Positions 25,674-34,224 are shown, counted from the stretch's first letter. The stretch: 38,522 nucleotides of DNA from a bacterium (GCA_021806945.1 JAKAPQ010000006.1:1-38522), one strand, 5' to 3'. Numbers and translations are program-made. The notes: a model not told the origin generated them from the letters alone.

Positions 25674-26622
25674 CGAATCCCATCTCCTCCGGATAGCCGT
25701 ACATGATGTTGAGGTTCTGTATGGCCTGCCCGGCCGCACCCTTGCCGAGGTTGTCGATCGCGCAGATACTCCGCACGACGTTTCCGTGCACCGAGTAGGC
25801 GATCTCCGCGTCGTTCGTACCCACGACAGCCCGAATGCTGGGGGCCTCCCCGGGCGGCAGCACGCGCACGAAGGCGTTGCCGGCATACTCCGCCGCAAAC
25901 GCAGCCGCCACACGCTCTTCCGAAAGTGCGCGACCGAATATGCAGTAGGCATCCACCAGCATACCGCGTACGATTGGAACGACGTGCGGCGTAAACGCCA
26001 GCGGGACGCCGGCGGCCACGGCGTGCAACTCCTGTAGGATCTCCGGCTCGTGCCGGTGTCCGCTCAAACCGTATGCACGAATCTCCCCCGCGACTTCCGC
26101 GAAGAGCGAGCCGACCGCGGGCGTGCGGCCGGCGCCGGTGATGCCGCTCTTGGCGTCGACGACGATCTGCGCGATGCCGCCGATGCGCACCGCCGGCAGC
26201 GTCGCGAGGAGCGTCGCGACCGGATAGCAGCCGGGGTTCGCGACCAGGCCGGCGCCGGCGATCGCATCGCGATACCGTTCCGGAAACCCGTAGGTGCCGA
26301 TGCTCGGCTGCAGGCGGAAGTCCCCCGACAGGTCGATAACGCGCACGCCGCGCTGCAGCAACTGCGGCGCGAGTTCGCGCGCGGCACCGGAGTTTCCGGC
26401 TAGGATCGCACACTCGCCGCGCTGCGCCTGCGCGAGCACCGCGCCCTCCCCATCGAAGCGTCGTGGTAAGGTACGAAGCAGCGGAACGTGCGCACCGATC
26501 GGCTCGCCTGCATGGCTGCGGCTTTCCAGCGCGCCCAGCTCTATGGCCCGGTGTGCGCGCAGCAGCCGTAGAACCTCGGCGGCGGCATAACCCGCAGCGC
26601 CATATACGTGCACGCGCGTCAT
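25651..26622 (-). CDS. argC: N-acetyl-gamma-glutamyl-phosphate reductase
   Basis: 323 residues. VHVYGAAGYAAAEVLRLL is the NADP-binding start and LVANPGCYPVATLLATLP holds the catalytic cysteine. SGHRHEPEILQEL and VPIVRGMLVDAYCIF are the other family blocks. It reduces acetylglutamyl phosphate made by ArgB. Its ATG overlaps the argH stop (ATGA). Length and motifs are normal. Confidence 0.95.
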   Translation of the reverse strand: MTRVHVYGAAGYAAAEVLRLLRAHRAIELGALESRSHAGEPIGAHVPLLRTLPRRFDGEGAVLAQAQRGECAILAGNSGAARELAPQLLQRGVRVIDLSGDFRLQPSIGTYGFPERYRDAIAGAGLVANPGCYPVATLLATLPAVRIGGIAQIVVDAKSGITGAGRTPAVGSLFAEVAGEIRAYGLSGHRHEPEILQELHAVAAGVPLAFTPHVVPIVRGMLVDAYCIFGRALSEERVAAAFAAEYAGNAFVRVLPPGEAPSIRAVVGTNDAEIAYSVHGNVVRSICAIDNLGKGAAGQAIQNLNIMYGYPEEMGFDARAIAG

Positions 26623-28034
26623 GCCGCGTCTTCCGCCGCGCGCAGATCCAAGAGTAACGAGTCGAGTTGCTCGCGCACATCCGGCGCGCTCGTCGAACCG
26701 GCCGTTCGCTTTGCGGCTATCGACTCACCTGCCGTGAGCGGCGCGCCCAGCGGCGTATCGAGACCGGCCGCCGCGGCCAAGCCGCGCAGGTCTTCGGCGT
26801 TCAGTTCGCGGTCCTCGCGTTCGGCGTCCGCGACCGCTCTCCCGACCAGCAGGTGGGCTTCGCGTGCCGTGACGCCGCGTTCGATGAGCGCATCGGCTAT
26901 ATCGGTAGCGATCGCGTAACCCGCGGCCGCGCACGAATCGAGTCGTTCGCGCACGAACGTGCAGGCGGGCAGTGCGCGTTCGAAGGCCGCCAGCGCCGCC
27001 AGCCCTTGCTCGGCCGTCGCGATAGCCAGCGCTTTGGTCTCCTGCAGATCGCGATGGTACGACAGCCCGAGCCCGCAGAGCGTGCCGAGTGCCCCGGCGT
27101 ATGCCCCTACCAGAGTCGACGCCTTTCCACGAACGAGTTCGAACGGGTCCGGGTTGCGCTTCTGAGGCATCAAACTCGATCCGGTCGAGGCGGCATCGCC
27201 GAGCCGCACGTAGCCAAACGCCGGCGTGGCCCACAGTACGAGTTCCTCGCACGCCCGCGATGCGTCGACCACGGCGCGCACGTATGCGTGCGCCAAATCG
27301 AGAGCGGCATCGCGATTGCCGATCGCATCCAGCGCGTTGCGCGACGGCGCGGCAAACCCGAGCGCGCGCGCCGCAGCCTCGCGATCCAGCGGCAACGTCG
27401 AACCCGCGAGCGCCCCCGAGCCCAGCGGACACCGGAGAGCGGCCGATCGCGCAACGTGCCCAAAACGCTGCGCCGCGCGAACGAACGGCTCGGCGGCGGC
27501 GGCCATCCAAAACGCCAGGAGCACCGGCTGTGCCGGCTGCCAATGCGTCGTCCCTGCCAGCAGCGTCCCGCACGCCAGTTCTTCGCGCGCGCGAACGACC
27601 CACTGTTCCCCAATGGCCGCGGCAACGCGCGCTCCGCGGCGCGCGCGGTCGCGCACGTAGAGCGCAAGCGTCGTCGCAACCTGATCGTTACGGCTGCGCC
27701 CGGCATGCAGGCGCAGGCCAGCCTCACCGGCCAGCGCACGAACGCGCGCGTCGATCGCACCGTGAACGTCCTCCGCAGCGCTCTCCCGCGCGAACGCCGC
27801 AAAGCTCCCGTCGCCAATCTCAGCCGCTACGCGCTCGAGCGACGCGAGCAGCGCCGCCGCGTCCTCGTCGCCGACGATCCCGCCGCCTCGCAGCGCGAGT
27901 ACGTGCGCGCGCGAGCACGCAACGTCGAACGGCGCCAAGACGAGATCCTCCTCGAGCGACGATCCGAACGCAAGCAGCCCCGCATCAGGCGGCCCGTTAA
28001 AGCGCCCGCCCCACTGCAAATCCTCCCCGGTCAT
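26619..28034 (-). CDS. argH: Argininosuccinate lyase
   Basis: 471 residues from the ATG at 28034 (MTGEDLQWGGRFNGPPDAG); a TTG 12 bases upstream is possible. GRSRNDQVATTLALYVRD and the signature GSSLMPQKRNPDPFELVRGKAS place it in the fumarase/aspartase superfamily as ArgH, splitting argininosuccinate into arginine and fumarate. It lies 57 bases after argG. The gap carries the tandem upstream part of repeat copy C, so this junction is looser than the overlapping ones around it. Confidence 0.95.
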   Translation of the reverse strand: MTGEDLQWGGRFNGPPDAGLLAFGSSLEEDLVLAPFDVACSRAHVLALRGGGIVGDEDAAALLASLERVAAEIGDGSFAAFARESAAEDVHGAIDARVRALAGEAGLRLHAGRSRNDQVATTLALYVRDRARRGARVAAAIGEQWVVRAREELACGTLLAGTTHWQPAQPVLLAFWMAAAAEPFVRAAQRFGHVARSAALRCPLGSGALAGSTLPLDREAAARALGFAAPSRNALDAIGNRDAALDLAHAYVRAVVDASRACEELVLWATPAFGYVRLGDAASTGSSLMPQKRNPDPFELVRGKASTLVGAYAGALGTLCGLGLSYHRDLQETKALAIATAEQGLAALAAFERALPACTFVRERLDSCAAAGYAIATDIADALIERGVTAREAHLLVGRAVADAEREDRELNAEDLRGLAAAAGLDTPLGAPLTAGESIAAKRTAGSTSAPDVREQLDSLLLDLRAAEDAA

Positions 28035-28053
28035 CTCACCCAGCAACCCCGCA

Positions 28054-28143
28054 ACCCTATCACGGTATCACCCCATCGCGTTATCACCCTGTCATCCCGT
28101 CACCCTATCACCCTGAGCCTGTCGAAGGACGGGCGAAGGGCGG
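28054..28143 (+). repeat. Dispersed repeat, copy C, with short tandem units
   Basis: TATCACCC, TGTCATCCC, GTCACCC and similar 8-10 base units (28054-28107) lead into CACCCTGAGCCTGTCGAAGG and ACGGGCGAAGGGCGG (28108-28143). On the minus strand it encodes the last 16-17 residues of ArgG including the stop codon, and it fills the argG-argH gap. Confidence 0.8.
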
Positions 28144-29348
28144 AGTACCCGTGCGTGTACTTCCAGCGCGAGGCCGTGTAACGTAATGAAGCCCTCGGAC
28201 GCGTGATGATCGAACTCGTCGCCGGCCCCGTAGGTTGCGAGGGCCTCCGCATAGAGCGCGAACGGCGAGCGCACGCCCGTGGCCGTCGCGGTACCCTGGT
28301 GCAGGCGCAATCGCACCTCACCGGTCATGCGCGAAGCGAGAGAGGCGTTAAACGCGTCGAACGCGCCGCGCAGCGGCGACATCCATAACCCGTCGTAAAC
28401 CAATTCGGCGTACTTCTGATCGCAGCCGGCCTTGAAACGCAGTTCGTCGCGCGTAAGCACCAGCCGCTCGAGCGCGCGGTGCGCCGTAATGAGCGAGACC
28501 GAACCCGGGCACTCGTAGACCTCCCGCGACTTGACCCCGATGACCCGATCTTCCATCAGATCGATCCGCCCCACTCCGTGCTTGCCCGCGAGCGCATTTA
28601 GATGCGCGACGAGCGCGTCGCTCGCTAGAGCCCCTACCTGCGGCACGCCGTCGACGAATGCGATCGCGATGTCGTCGGGCTCGGCCGGCCGCGCGCCCGG
28701 CGAAGCGGTCCACGCGTACGCATCCTCCGGCGGCGCGCTCCACGGATCTTCCAATATGCCCGCCTCGATCGAGCGGCCCCAGAGGTTCGCGTCGACGGAG
28801 TACGGCTTGGCCTGCGTGTGCGCGATCGGAACGCCGTGCTCGTTGGCAAACGCAATCGCGTCGGGGCGCGAAAGCGGCTGCTCGCGCAGCGGCGCGCGGC
28901 AGCGCAGCGACGGGTCGAGCGCGCGCACCGTCAAGTCGATGCGTACTTGGTCGTTACCTTTTCCCGTGCAGCCGTGCGCGACCGTTCGCGCGCCGTACTT
29001 ATGCGCCACGTCGACCAACAGTTCGCCGATGAGCGGCCGCGAGAGCGCGGCCGAGAGCGGATAGACGCCTTCGTAGAGCGCGTTGGCACGCAAAGCGCGC
29101 AGCGCGAAGTCCCCGATGAAGCGCGACTTCGCGTCGACGAGCAGTGCCTCGACGGCGCCCAGCGCAAGGGCCTTGCGCCGAACCGCTTCCAGCGCTGCGG
29201 GCGCGCCGCCGCCCGACGTCGCGCCGTCACTCTCTCCCAAATCCGCGGTGAGCGCGACGACGTCGTAACCGTCCAAAACGAACCGCTTGAGCAGTACCGA
29301 CGTATCCAGACCGCCGGAGTAGGCGAGGACGATCTTTTCGTGGTTCAT
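28092..29348 (-). CDS. argG: Argininosuccinate synthase
   Basis: 418 residues. KIVLAYSGGLDTSVLLKRF is the PP-loop. HGCTGKGNDQVRIDL and KPYSVDANLWGRSIE are the aspartate and citrulline regions. It condenses citrulline and aspartate with ATP. The conserved core ends at GFITLHGLALEVHARVLRPS. The rest (PVLRQAQGDRVTG) is translated from dispersed-repeat copy C and looks like an acquired tail. The start overlaps the argR stop as ATGA. Confidence 0.95.
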   Translation of the reverse strand: MNHEKIVLAYSGGLDTSVLLKRFVLDGYDVVALTADLGESDGATSGGGAPAALEAVRRKALALGAVEALLVDAKSRFIGDFALRALRANALYEGVYPLSAALSRPLIGELLVDVAHKYGARTVAHGCTGKGNDQVRIDLTVRALDPSLRCRAPLREQPLSRPDAIAFANEHGVPIAHTQAKPYSVDANLWGRSIEAGILEDPWSAPPEDAYAWTASPGARPAEPDDIAIAFVDGVPQVGALASDALVAHLNALAGKHGVGRIDLMEDRVIGVKSREVYECPGSVSLITAHRALERLVLTRDELRFKAGCDQKYAELVYDGLWMSPLRGAFDAFNASLASRMTGEVRLRLHQGTATATGVRSPFALYAEALATYGAGDEFDHHASEGFITLHGLALEVHARVLRPSPVLRQAQGDRVTG

Positions 29349-29812
29349 TGGTTCTCCCGTAAGTCGTTGAAGCGTTGCATGATGACCGGCATCTCGGCCG
29401 CGGAGCGCACGATTGCCAAGATCGTATCGTCGCCGCCGAGCGTTCCGACGATCTCCGGCCAGGCGGCTTCATCGATCGCGGCCGCGACCATCATGGCGTG
29501 GCCGGGCGGCGTGCGCAGCACGATGAGGTTGACGCTGCCCGCCACCGACGTCACGAGCTCCGCGACGGCGCGATGGAGCCGGCTCGCAAAAGTCATCGTG
29601 CTGCCGGGGACGACGTATTTGAACTGCGGCGCGCTGCCGCCGGCATCGCGCAACGGCACCTTTACCAGACCAAGTTCCTTGATGTCGCGCGAGATCGTAG
29701 CCTGCGCCGCATCGAACCCCTGCTGCTCGAGCAGGAGTGCGAGTTCTTCCTGCGATCGCACGGGCCGGGTCGCGACGAGCGTCAGGATAGCTCGCTGCCG
29801 CCGTTCTTTCAT
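29345..29812 (-). CDS. argR: Arginine repressor
   Basis: 155 residues. N-terminal winged helix: RRQRAILTLVATRPVRSQEELALLLEQQGF then QATISRDIKELGLVKVP. The C-terminal hexamerisation and arginine-binding domain ends in EIVGTLGGDDTILAIVRS, where the GDD pair contacts arginine. It sits between argF and argG with 4-base overlaps on both sides, so it is co-expressed with the pathway it controls. The likely target is the ARG-box-like site between argF and argB. Confidence 0.95.
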   Translation of the reverse strand: MKERRQRAILTLVATRPVRSQEELALLLEQQGFDAAQATISRDIKELGLVKVPLRDAGGSAPQFKYVVPGSTMTFASRLHRAVAELVTSVAGSVNLIVLRTPPGHAMMVAAAIDEAAWPEIVGTLGGDDTILAIVRSAAEMPVIMQRFNDLRENQ

Positions 29813-30780
29813 ATGGGAATACCTCGTAGGTCGGTCAGGAGGGCGGCTAGCAGCGCCTTCTGTGCGTGCATTCGGTTTTCGGCCTGCGTGAAGACGACGC
29901 TACGCGTTCCCTCGATGACTTCGTCGGTGACTTCCTCGCCGCGGTGCGCCGGCAGGCAGTGCATGAAGATCGCATGCGGCGCGGCGTGCGCGAAAAGCGC
30001 CTTGTCGACGCGGTACGGCGCGAGTACGGCGCGGTTGCGCTCCGCAAGCGCCTCCTCGCCCATCGAGGTCCAGACGTCGGTGTATACGACGTCGGCCCCG
30101 CGGACCGCGCGCACCGGATTGGCAAAGGCGCGCGCACTCCCGCCATGCGGCTTGCCCAAGCGTTTGAGCCAAGCGAGGAAGGACTCACTCGGACGATGCG
30201 AGTTGGGTGCGCCAAAGTGGACCGTCGCACCGGCCAGCACGGCGGCTTCAGCCAACGATATGGCAACGTTATTACGCGCATCGCCGACGTAGGCAACGCA
30301 CAGGCCGGCTAGCGTTCCGAAAGACTCCTCGATCGTCAGCATGTCCGCAATCGCCTGGCATGGGTGCGCCGCCGCCGAAAGGCCGTTGATCACCGGAACC
30401 GTCGCCGCTTCCGCGAAACGCGCGAGCGGTTCGTGCGTGTGCGTGCGGATGACGATAGCGTGGGCGTAACGCGAGAGCACGCGCGCTGCGTCTTCCGGCG
30501 TCTCGCGTGAACCGATGGAAAACTCGTTCCCCTGCGCGAAAACGACGTGCCCGCCAAGTTGCGTCATCGCGACCTCGAAGGAGACCCGCGTCCGCAGGCT
30601 CGGCTTCTCGAAGAGCATCGCGAGCGTCTTGCCGCGTAGGAGCGCCAACTGCTCGTTCAAGCCCCGCCCCTTCAGATAAGCAGCCAAGCGGAGGATCGCC
30701 GAGAGTTCCTCTGCCGTCACGTCGGAGACGCGGAGGAGATTCCGTCCTTGCAGCCGGGGAGCTGGCGCCACTGCGTACAT
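29809..30780 (-). CDS. argF: Ornithine carbamoyltransferase
   Basis: 323 residues. GRNLLRVSDVTAEEL is the usual beginning. FEKPSLRTRVSFEVAMTQLGG binds carbamoyl phosphate, HPCQAIADMLTIEE follows, and MHCLPAHRGEEV holds the ornithine-site cysteine. It makes citrulline for ArgG. The ATG at 30780 lacks any ribosome site and lies 4 bases from an operator that overlaps a possible -10, so the message may be leaderless. It is the first gene of argF-argR-argG. Confidence 0.94.
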   Translation of the reverse strand: MYAVAPAPRLQGRNLLRVSDVTAEELSAILRLAAYLKGRGLNEQLALLRGKTLAMLFEKPSLRTRVSFEVAMTQLGGHVVFAQGNEFSIGSRETPEDAARVLSRYAHAIVIRTHTHEPLARFAEAATVPVINGLSAAAHPCQAIADMLTIEESFGTLAGLCVAYVGDARNNVAISLAEAAVLAGATVHFGAPNSHRPSESFLAWLKRLGKPHGGSARAFANPVRAVRGADVVYTDVWTSMGEEALAERNRAVLAPYRVDKALFAHAAPHAIFMHCLPAHRGEEVTDEVIEGTRSVVFTQAENRMHAQKALLAALLTDLRGIPI

Positions 30781-30784
30781 ATGC

Positions 30785-30810
30785 TGTATATTTATGCATA
30801 TCGCGCATAA
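30785..30810. promoter_or_regulatory. ARG-box-like operator between argF and argB
   Basis: TGTATATTTATGCA (30785-30798) differs at two positions from the symmetric ideal TGAATATTTATTCA of ArgR boxes. A second half-palindrome TGCATATCGCGCATAA follows at 30795-30810. CATAAT at 30806-30811 is a plausible -10 for argB, and an AT-rich -10 for argF falls inside the first box. One bound ArgR could thus repress both directions. Confidence 0.6.
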
Positions 30811-30827
30811 TCTTGCAAGGGGTACGC

Positions 30828-31610
30828 GTGCTTCTGGTCATAAAATACGGCGGGAACGCCATGGGCGCCGCGGGGGACGAAGCGCTCCTCGAGGAGCTGG
30901 CCCTGCTGGTAGGGGCCGGCCACGAGCCGGTGGTCGTCCACGGCGGAGGGCCCGAGATCGATCGCGCGCTCGCCGAACGCAAGGTGCCGACCACCCGCGT
31001 CGACGGCCTGCGCGTCACCGACGCCTCGACGCTCGTTATCACCGAAGCGGTCCTCTGCGGAACGCTCAACAAACGGCTGGTCCGTGCCTGCCTGCAGCAC
31101 GGTATACCGGCCGTCGGCATATCCGGACAAGACGGCGGCCTCGTGCGAGCGCGGCGCGCGCTCGCTCGCAGCGGCGACGATCTAGGCTTCGTCGGGGAGA
31201 TCGTCTCGGTCGAACCCGCGCTCCTGCGCGTGCTCTCGAACGGCGGCTTCGTGCCCGTCGTCGCGCCGCTCGCGGTCGCGCTCGACGCGGCGCACGCCTA
31301 TAACCTGAACGCCGATACCGCAGCCGGCGCCATCGCGGGCGCGTTACATGCGGATGCCTTCGTCGTCATCACCAACGTCGCGCGCGTCTTGCGCGACCCG
31401 AGCGAGCCCGGCAGCGGCATCGACACCCTCTCGCTCGATCAGGCACGTACCTTCGCCGAATCGGACGGCTGCCGGCAAAGCATGCGTCCGAAGATTCTCG
31501 CTGCCGTCGCCGCGGTCACCGCAGGCGCGCGCGCGAGTTACGTCTGCGCTGCCGGTCCCGGTGCGATCGCTCGCGCCCTCGCTGGAGATGCGACGGTCGT
31601 CGCAGCTTGA
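30828..31610 (+). CDS. argB: Acetylglutamate kinase
   Basis: 260 residues from the GTG at 30828 with AAGGGG 5 bases upstream; the open frame further upstream is antisense to argF. LLVIKYGGNAMG (catalytic lysine), EPVVVHGGGPEIDRAL, VGISGQDGGLVRA and YNLNADTAAGAIAGALHADAFVVITNV are standard. It phosphorylates N-acetylglutamate, the step before ArgC. It is divergent from argF and followed by the metY leader region, whose -35 overlaps its stop codon. Confidence 0.95.
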   Translation: MLLVIKYGGNAMGAAGDEALLEELALLVGAGHEPVVVHGGGPEIDRALAERKVPTTRVDGLRVTDASTLVITEAVLCGTLNKRLVRACLQHGIPAVGISGQDGGLVRARRALARSGDDLGFVGEIVSVEPALLRVLSNGGFVPVVAPLAVALDAAHAYNLNADTAAGAIAGALHADAFVVITNVARVLRDPSEPGSGIDTLSLDQARTFAESDGCRQSMRPKILAAVAAVTAGARASYVCAAGPGAIARALAGDATVVAA

Positions 31611-31636
31611 CGCGCGAGCGGAATCGATGCTATGGT
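31607..31636 (+). promoter_or_regulatory. Candidate promoter of the metY leader
   Basis: TTGACG (31607-31612, overlapping the argB stop) and TATGGT (31631-31636) are separated by 18 bases. The predicted start of transcription, about 7 bases after the -10, coincides with the ATG of the Met/Cys leader peptide at 31644. Confidence 0.5.
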
Positions 31637-31643
31637 GTCCGCA

Positions 31644-31721
31644 ATGTTTCGGTTGACTATGCGAATGCTTGGTTTTATGTGTTGCACGCAGAGGCGCGCG
31701 GCGCGGGCGGTTTTTGCATAG
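31644..31721 (+). CDS. Met/Cys-rich leader peptide of metY-metX
   Basis: 25 codons. The peptide begins MFRLTMRMLGFMCCT and ends at TAG (31719-31721). Four Met and two adjacent Cys fall within the first 14 residues, an extreme content given their rarity in the window. It lies directly upstream of a terminator hairpin and of metY, whose products are methionine precursors made from sulfide. By analogy with cysteine-rich upstream ORFs of mycobacteria and classical amino-acid attenuators, ribosome stalling at these codons would signal Met/Cys shortage. No ribosome site precedes it, and the promoter position suggests a leaderless start. Confidence 0.6.
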   Translation: MFRLTMRMLGFMCCTQRRAARAVFA

Positions 31722-31756
31722 GCGAGACTCGGAACAAGATCATCGACTGTGACTAA

Positions 31757-31788
31757 AAAGCCCCTCGCCGCTTGCGGCGAGGGGCTTT
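31757..31788 (+). terminator. Terminator/attenuator hairpin before metY
   Basis: AAAGCCCCTCGCCG and CGGCGAGGGGCTTT form a perfect 14-base stem with loop CTTG, followed by CGTTATT. The leader sequence GGCGAG at 31721-31726, beginning at the last base of the leader stop codon, can pair with CTCGCC (31764-31769) in the left arm and would block the stem. It could alternatively be a plain argB terminator, also functional on the other strand. Between it and metY (31789-31908) I see only the metY ribosome site. Confidence 0.75.
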
Positions 31789-31908
31789 CGTTATTCCTTA
31801 TTCCTCGTTATCTGGGACGACCCAAATCTGGGACGACCCAACCTCGCACGAAGCTCCGGCATCGCAGGCATCGCCCGCGGACTCATTGCCGGGATAAAGG
31901 AACGCACT

Positions 31909-33207
31909 ATGTCCCCGACACTCGAAGGACAGCAACCCCGACGATTCGACACCGTCGCAATTCATGGCGGCCACGGCGGCGACCCGACCACCAAAGCGCG
32001 CGCCGTCCCGATCTACCAAACGACGTCCTATACCTTCGACAACGCCGATCATGCCGCACGGCTCTTCGCACTCGAAGAGTTCGGCAATATCTACACCCGC
32101 ATCAACAACCCCACGACCGACGTCCTCGAACAGCGCCTCGCTCAGTTGGAGAACGGCGTCGCCGCGCTCGCCGTCGCGAGCGGTCAGGCCGCTAATCTGT
32201 ACGCTATTCTGAACCTAGCGCGTGCCGGCGATCGCATCGTTTCGTCCGCTTCGCTCTACGGCGGAACCTACAACGCCTTCGCCTACACCCTTCCGCGCTT
32301 CGGCATCGGCGTAGACCTCGTCGACTTCGACGACCTGGCACACGTTCGCGCCGCCGTCGCGCCGAACACCAAAGCGATCTTCGCGGAATCGATCGGCAAC
32401 CCGAAGATCGACGTGCTGGATCTCGAGGGCGTGGCCGCCATCGCGCGCGAGTTCGGCATTCCGCTCATCGTCGACAACACGCTCGCGACGCCGTACTTGC
32501 TGCGCCCCATCGACTACGGTGCGAACGTCGTCGTACACTCGGCGACCAAGTTCATCGGCGGGCACGGCACCGCCATCGGCGGCGTTATTGTCGATGGCGG
32601 AAACTTCGACTGGAGCGCGAGTCCGCGCTTCGCCGATTTCGTCGAGCCGGACCCTTCGTACCACGGCATCCGCTATCACGCGGCATACGCGCAAGCCGCG
32701 TATGCCGTGAAGGCGCGCGTGCAGCTGCTGCGCGATATCGGCGCGGCGCTATCTCCCTTCAACGCCTGGCTGCTCCTGCAAGGCCTCGAAACGCTAGGTT
32801 TGCGCGTCGAACGCCATTGCGCGAACGCCCAAACCGTGGCCGAATACCTCGCCGCGCATCCCAAAGTGGCCTCCGTAGCGTATCCCGGCCTTGCGGGTCG
32901 CGGCTCCAGCGCGCGCGCCCGGAAGTATCTTCCCAAAGGGCAAGGCGCGATTCTCACCTTCCGGATTCGCGGCGGCGAAGCCGCCGCTAAACGCTTCATC
33001 GATCGCTTGAAGCTCTTCTCGCTGCTGGCCAACGTCGGGGACGCGAAGTCGCTCGTCATCCATCCGGCGACGACGACCCACCAGCAACTGAGCGAGCAGG
33101 AGCGCCTACGCAGCGGCATCGACGAATCGACGGTCCGTCTCTCCGTGGGGATCGAAGATGCGCGCGACATCGTCGCCGATCTGGCGCAAGCATTGAGCGA
33201 TGACTGA
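31909..33207 (+). CDS. metY: O-acetylhomoserine sulfhydrylase
   Basis: 432 residues. AAAGGA lies 7-8 bases before the [35 protein letters not shown] is the MetY N-terminus. [60 protein letters not shown] (PLP lysine, about residue 213) and [26 protein letters not shown] are typical of the Cys/Met-metabolism PLP family. It forms homocysteine directly from O-acetylhomoserine and sulfide. metX overlaps its last 8 bases. Confidence 0.94.
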   Translation: MSPTLEGQQPRRFDTVAIHGGHGGDPTTKARAVPIYQTTSYTFDNADHAARLFALEEFGNIYTRINNPTTDVLEQRLAQLENGVAALAVASGQAANLYAILNLARAGDRIVSSASLYGGTYNAFAYTLPRFGIGVDLVDFDDLAHVRAAVAPNTKAIFAESIGNPKIDVLDLEGVAAIAREFGIPLIVDNTLATPYLLRPIDYGANVVVHSATKFIGGHGTAIGGVIVDGGNFDWSASPRFADFVEPDPSYHGIRYHAAYAQAAYAVKARVQLLRDIGAALSPFNAWLLLQGLETLGLRVERHCANAQTVAEYLAAHPKVASVAYPGLAGRGSSARARKYLPKGQGAILTFRIRGGEAAAKRFIDRLKLFSLLANVGDAKSLVIHPATTTHQQLSEQERLRSGIDESTVRLSVGIEDARDIVADLAQALSDD

Positions 33208-34201
33208 AACCACGATCGACGTCGGCCGCCTCGACTTGGTCCAAGGCGGCCGTCTAGGCGGCGTACGCCAGCACGTGGCCTGCTACGGCACTCTGAACGC
33301 CGACCGCAGCAACGCCGTATTGGTTCCTCACGCGTTGACGGGCAACAGCCGGGTCGCAGAGTGGTGGAAGGGATTGATCGGCGAGGATCGCCTGCTCGAT
33401 CCGCGCCAATGGTACGTCATCGGCATCAACGCGCTCGGGAGTTGCTACGGTTCGACGGGTCCCGCTACGGCGGCTCCCGACGGCTCACCGTACGGATCGC
33501 GCTTCCCGCAGGTCACCGTGCGCGATATCGTGCGGGCACAGACGCGCGCGCTCGAACGGCTTGGTGTCGAGCGCCTCGCGCTCGTCATCGGCGGATCGCT
33601 CGGGGGCATGCAGGCGCTGCAGTGGGCGGTAGACTTTCCCGAGCGCGTTCGAAACGCGATCGTCATCGGTTCGCACGATCACCACTCGGCGCTGGGCATC
33701 GCCCTCAACGCGGTCCAGCGCGACTGCATTCTGAACGATCCACTCCATGGCATCAGAACCGCGCGCAAAGTCGCCATACTCACCTACAAGAGCGACGCGC
33801 TCCTACGTCAGCGTCACGGGCGCAACACCGACCGAACCGGCCGCCATCGCTTCGACGTCGAGGGGTATTTGGAACACCAAGCCGATCTTTTCGAGCGACG
33901 CATGGACCCAGCCAGTTACGTCGCACTCACCCGCGCGATGGATTCGTTCGACGTTCGCCCCTGTCATGCCGAGCCCGCCGAAGAACGCGCGACGCAAAAT
34001 AGGCCGGCGTTGCGTTTCGTCGGGATATCTTCGGACTGGTTGTTTCACCCGAGCGACGTGCACGCGGCGGCCGGGCGCTTCGCCGCGTCGGGTTTCGACG
34101 CTCGTTATCTCGAGCTGCAGTCCGAGCACGGCCACGATGCCTTTCTCGCAGAGCCGCAAACGCTCGCGGCGCTGTTAGCAGACGAGATCGCGCGGCTATA
34201 G
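33200..34201 (+). CDS. metX: Homoserine O-acetyltransferase
   Basis: 333 residues, alpha/beta hydrolase. VLVPHALTGNSR (oxyanion), YGSRFPQVTVRDIVRAQ, VIGGSLGGMQALQWAVDFPE (nucleophile serine), VGISSDWLFHPS (aspartate) and SEHGHDAFLAEP (histidine) are all in place. It supplies the acyl-homoserine used by MetY; acetyl versus succinyl preference is not certain by eye. A segment at about 33957-33990 (encoding CHAEPAEERATQ) is unlike the family and resembles a short intergenic repeat. It converges on tyrA after 23 bases. Confidence 0.92.
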   Translation: MTETTIDVGRLDLVQGGRLGGVRQHVACYGTLNADRSNAVLVPHALTGNSRVAEWWKGLIGEDRLLDPRQWYVIGINALGSCYGSTGPATAAPDGSPYGSRFPQVTVRDIVRAQTRALERLGVERLALVIGGSLGGMQALQWAVDFPERVRNAIVIGSHDHHSALGIALNAVQRDCILNDPLHGIRTARKVAILTYKSDALLRQRHGRNTDRTGRHRFDVEGYLEHQADLFERRMDPASYVALTRAMDSFDVRPCHAEPAEERATQNRPALRFVGISSDWLFHPSDVHAAAGRFAASGFDARYLELQSEHGHDAFLAEPQTLAALLADEIARL

Positions 34202-34224
34202 CGAATTTCGCGCCGGGCTTGCCT

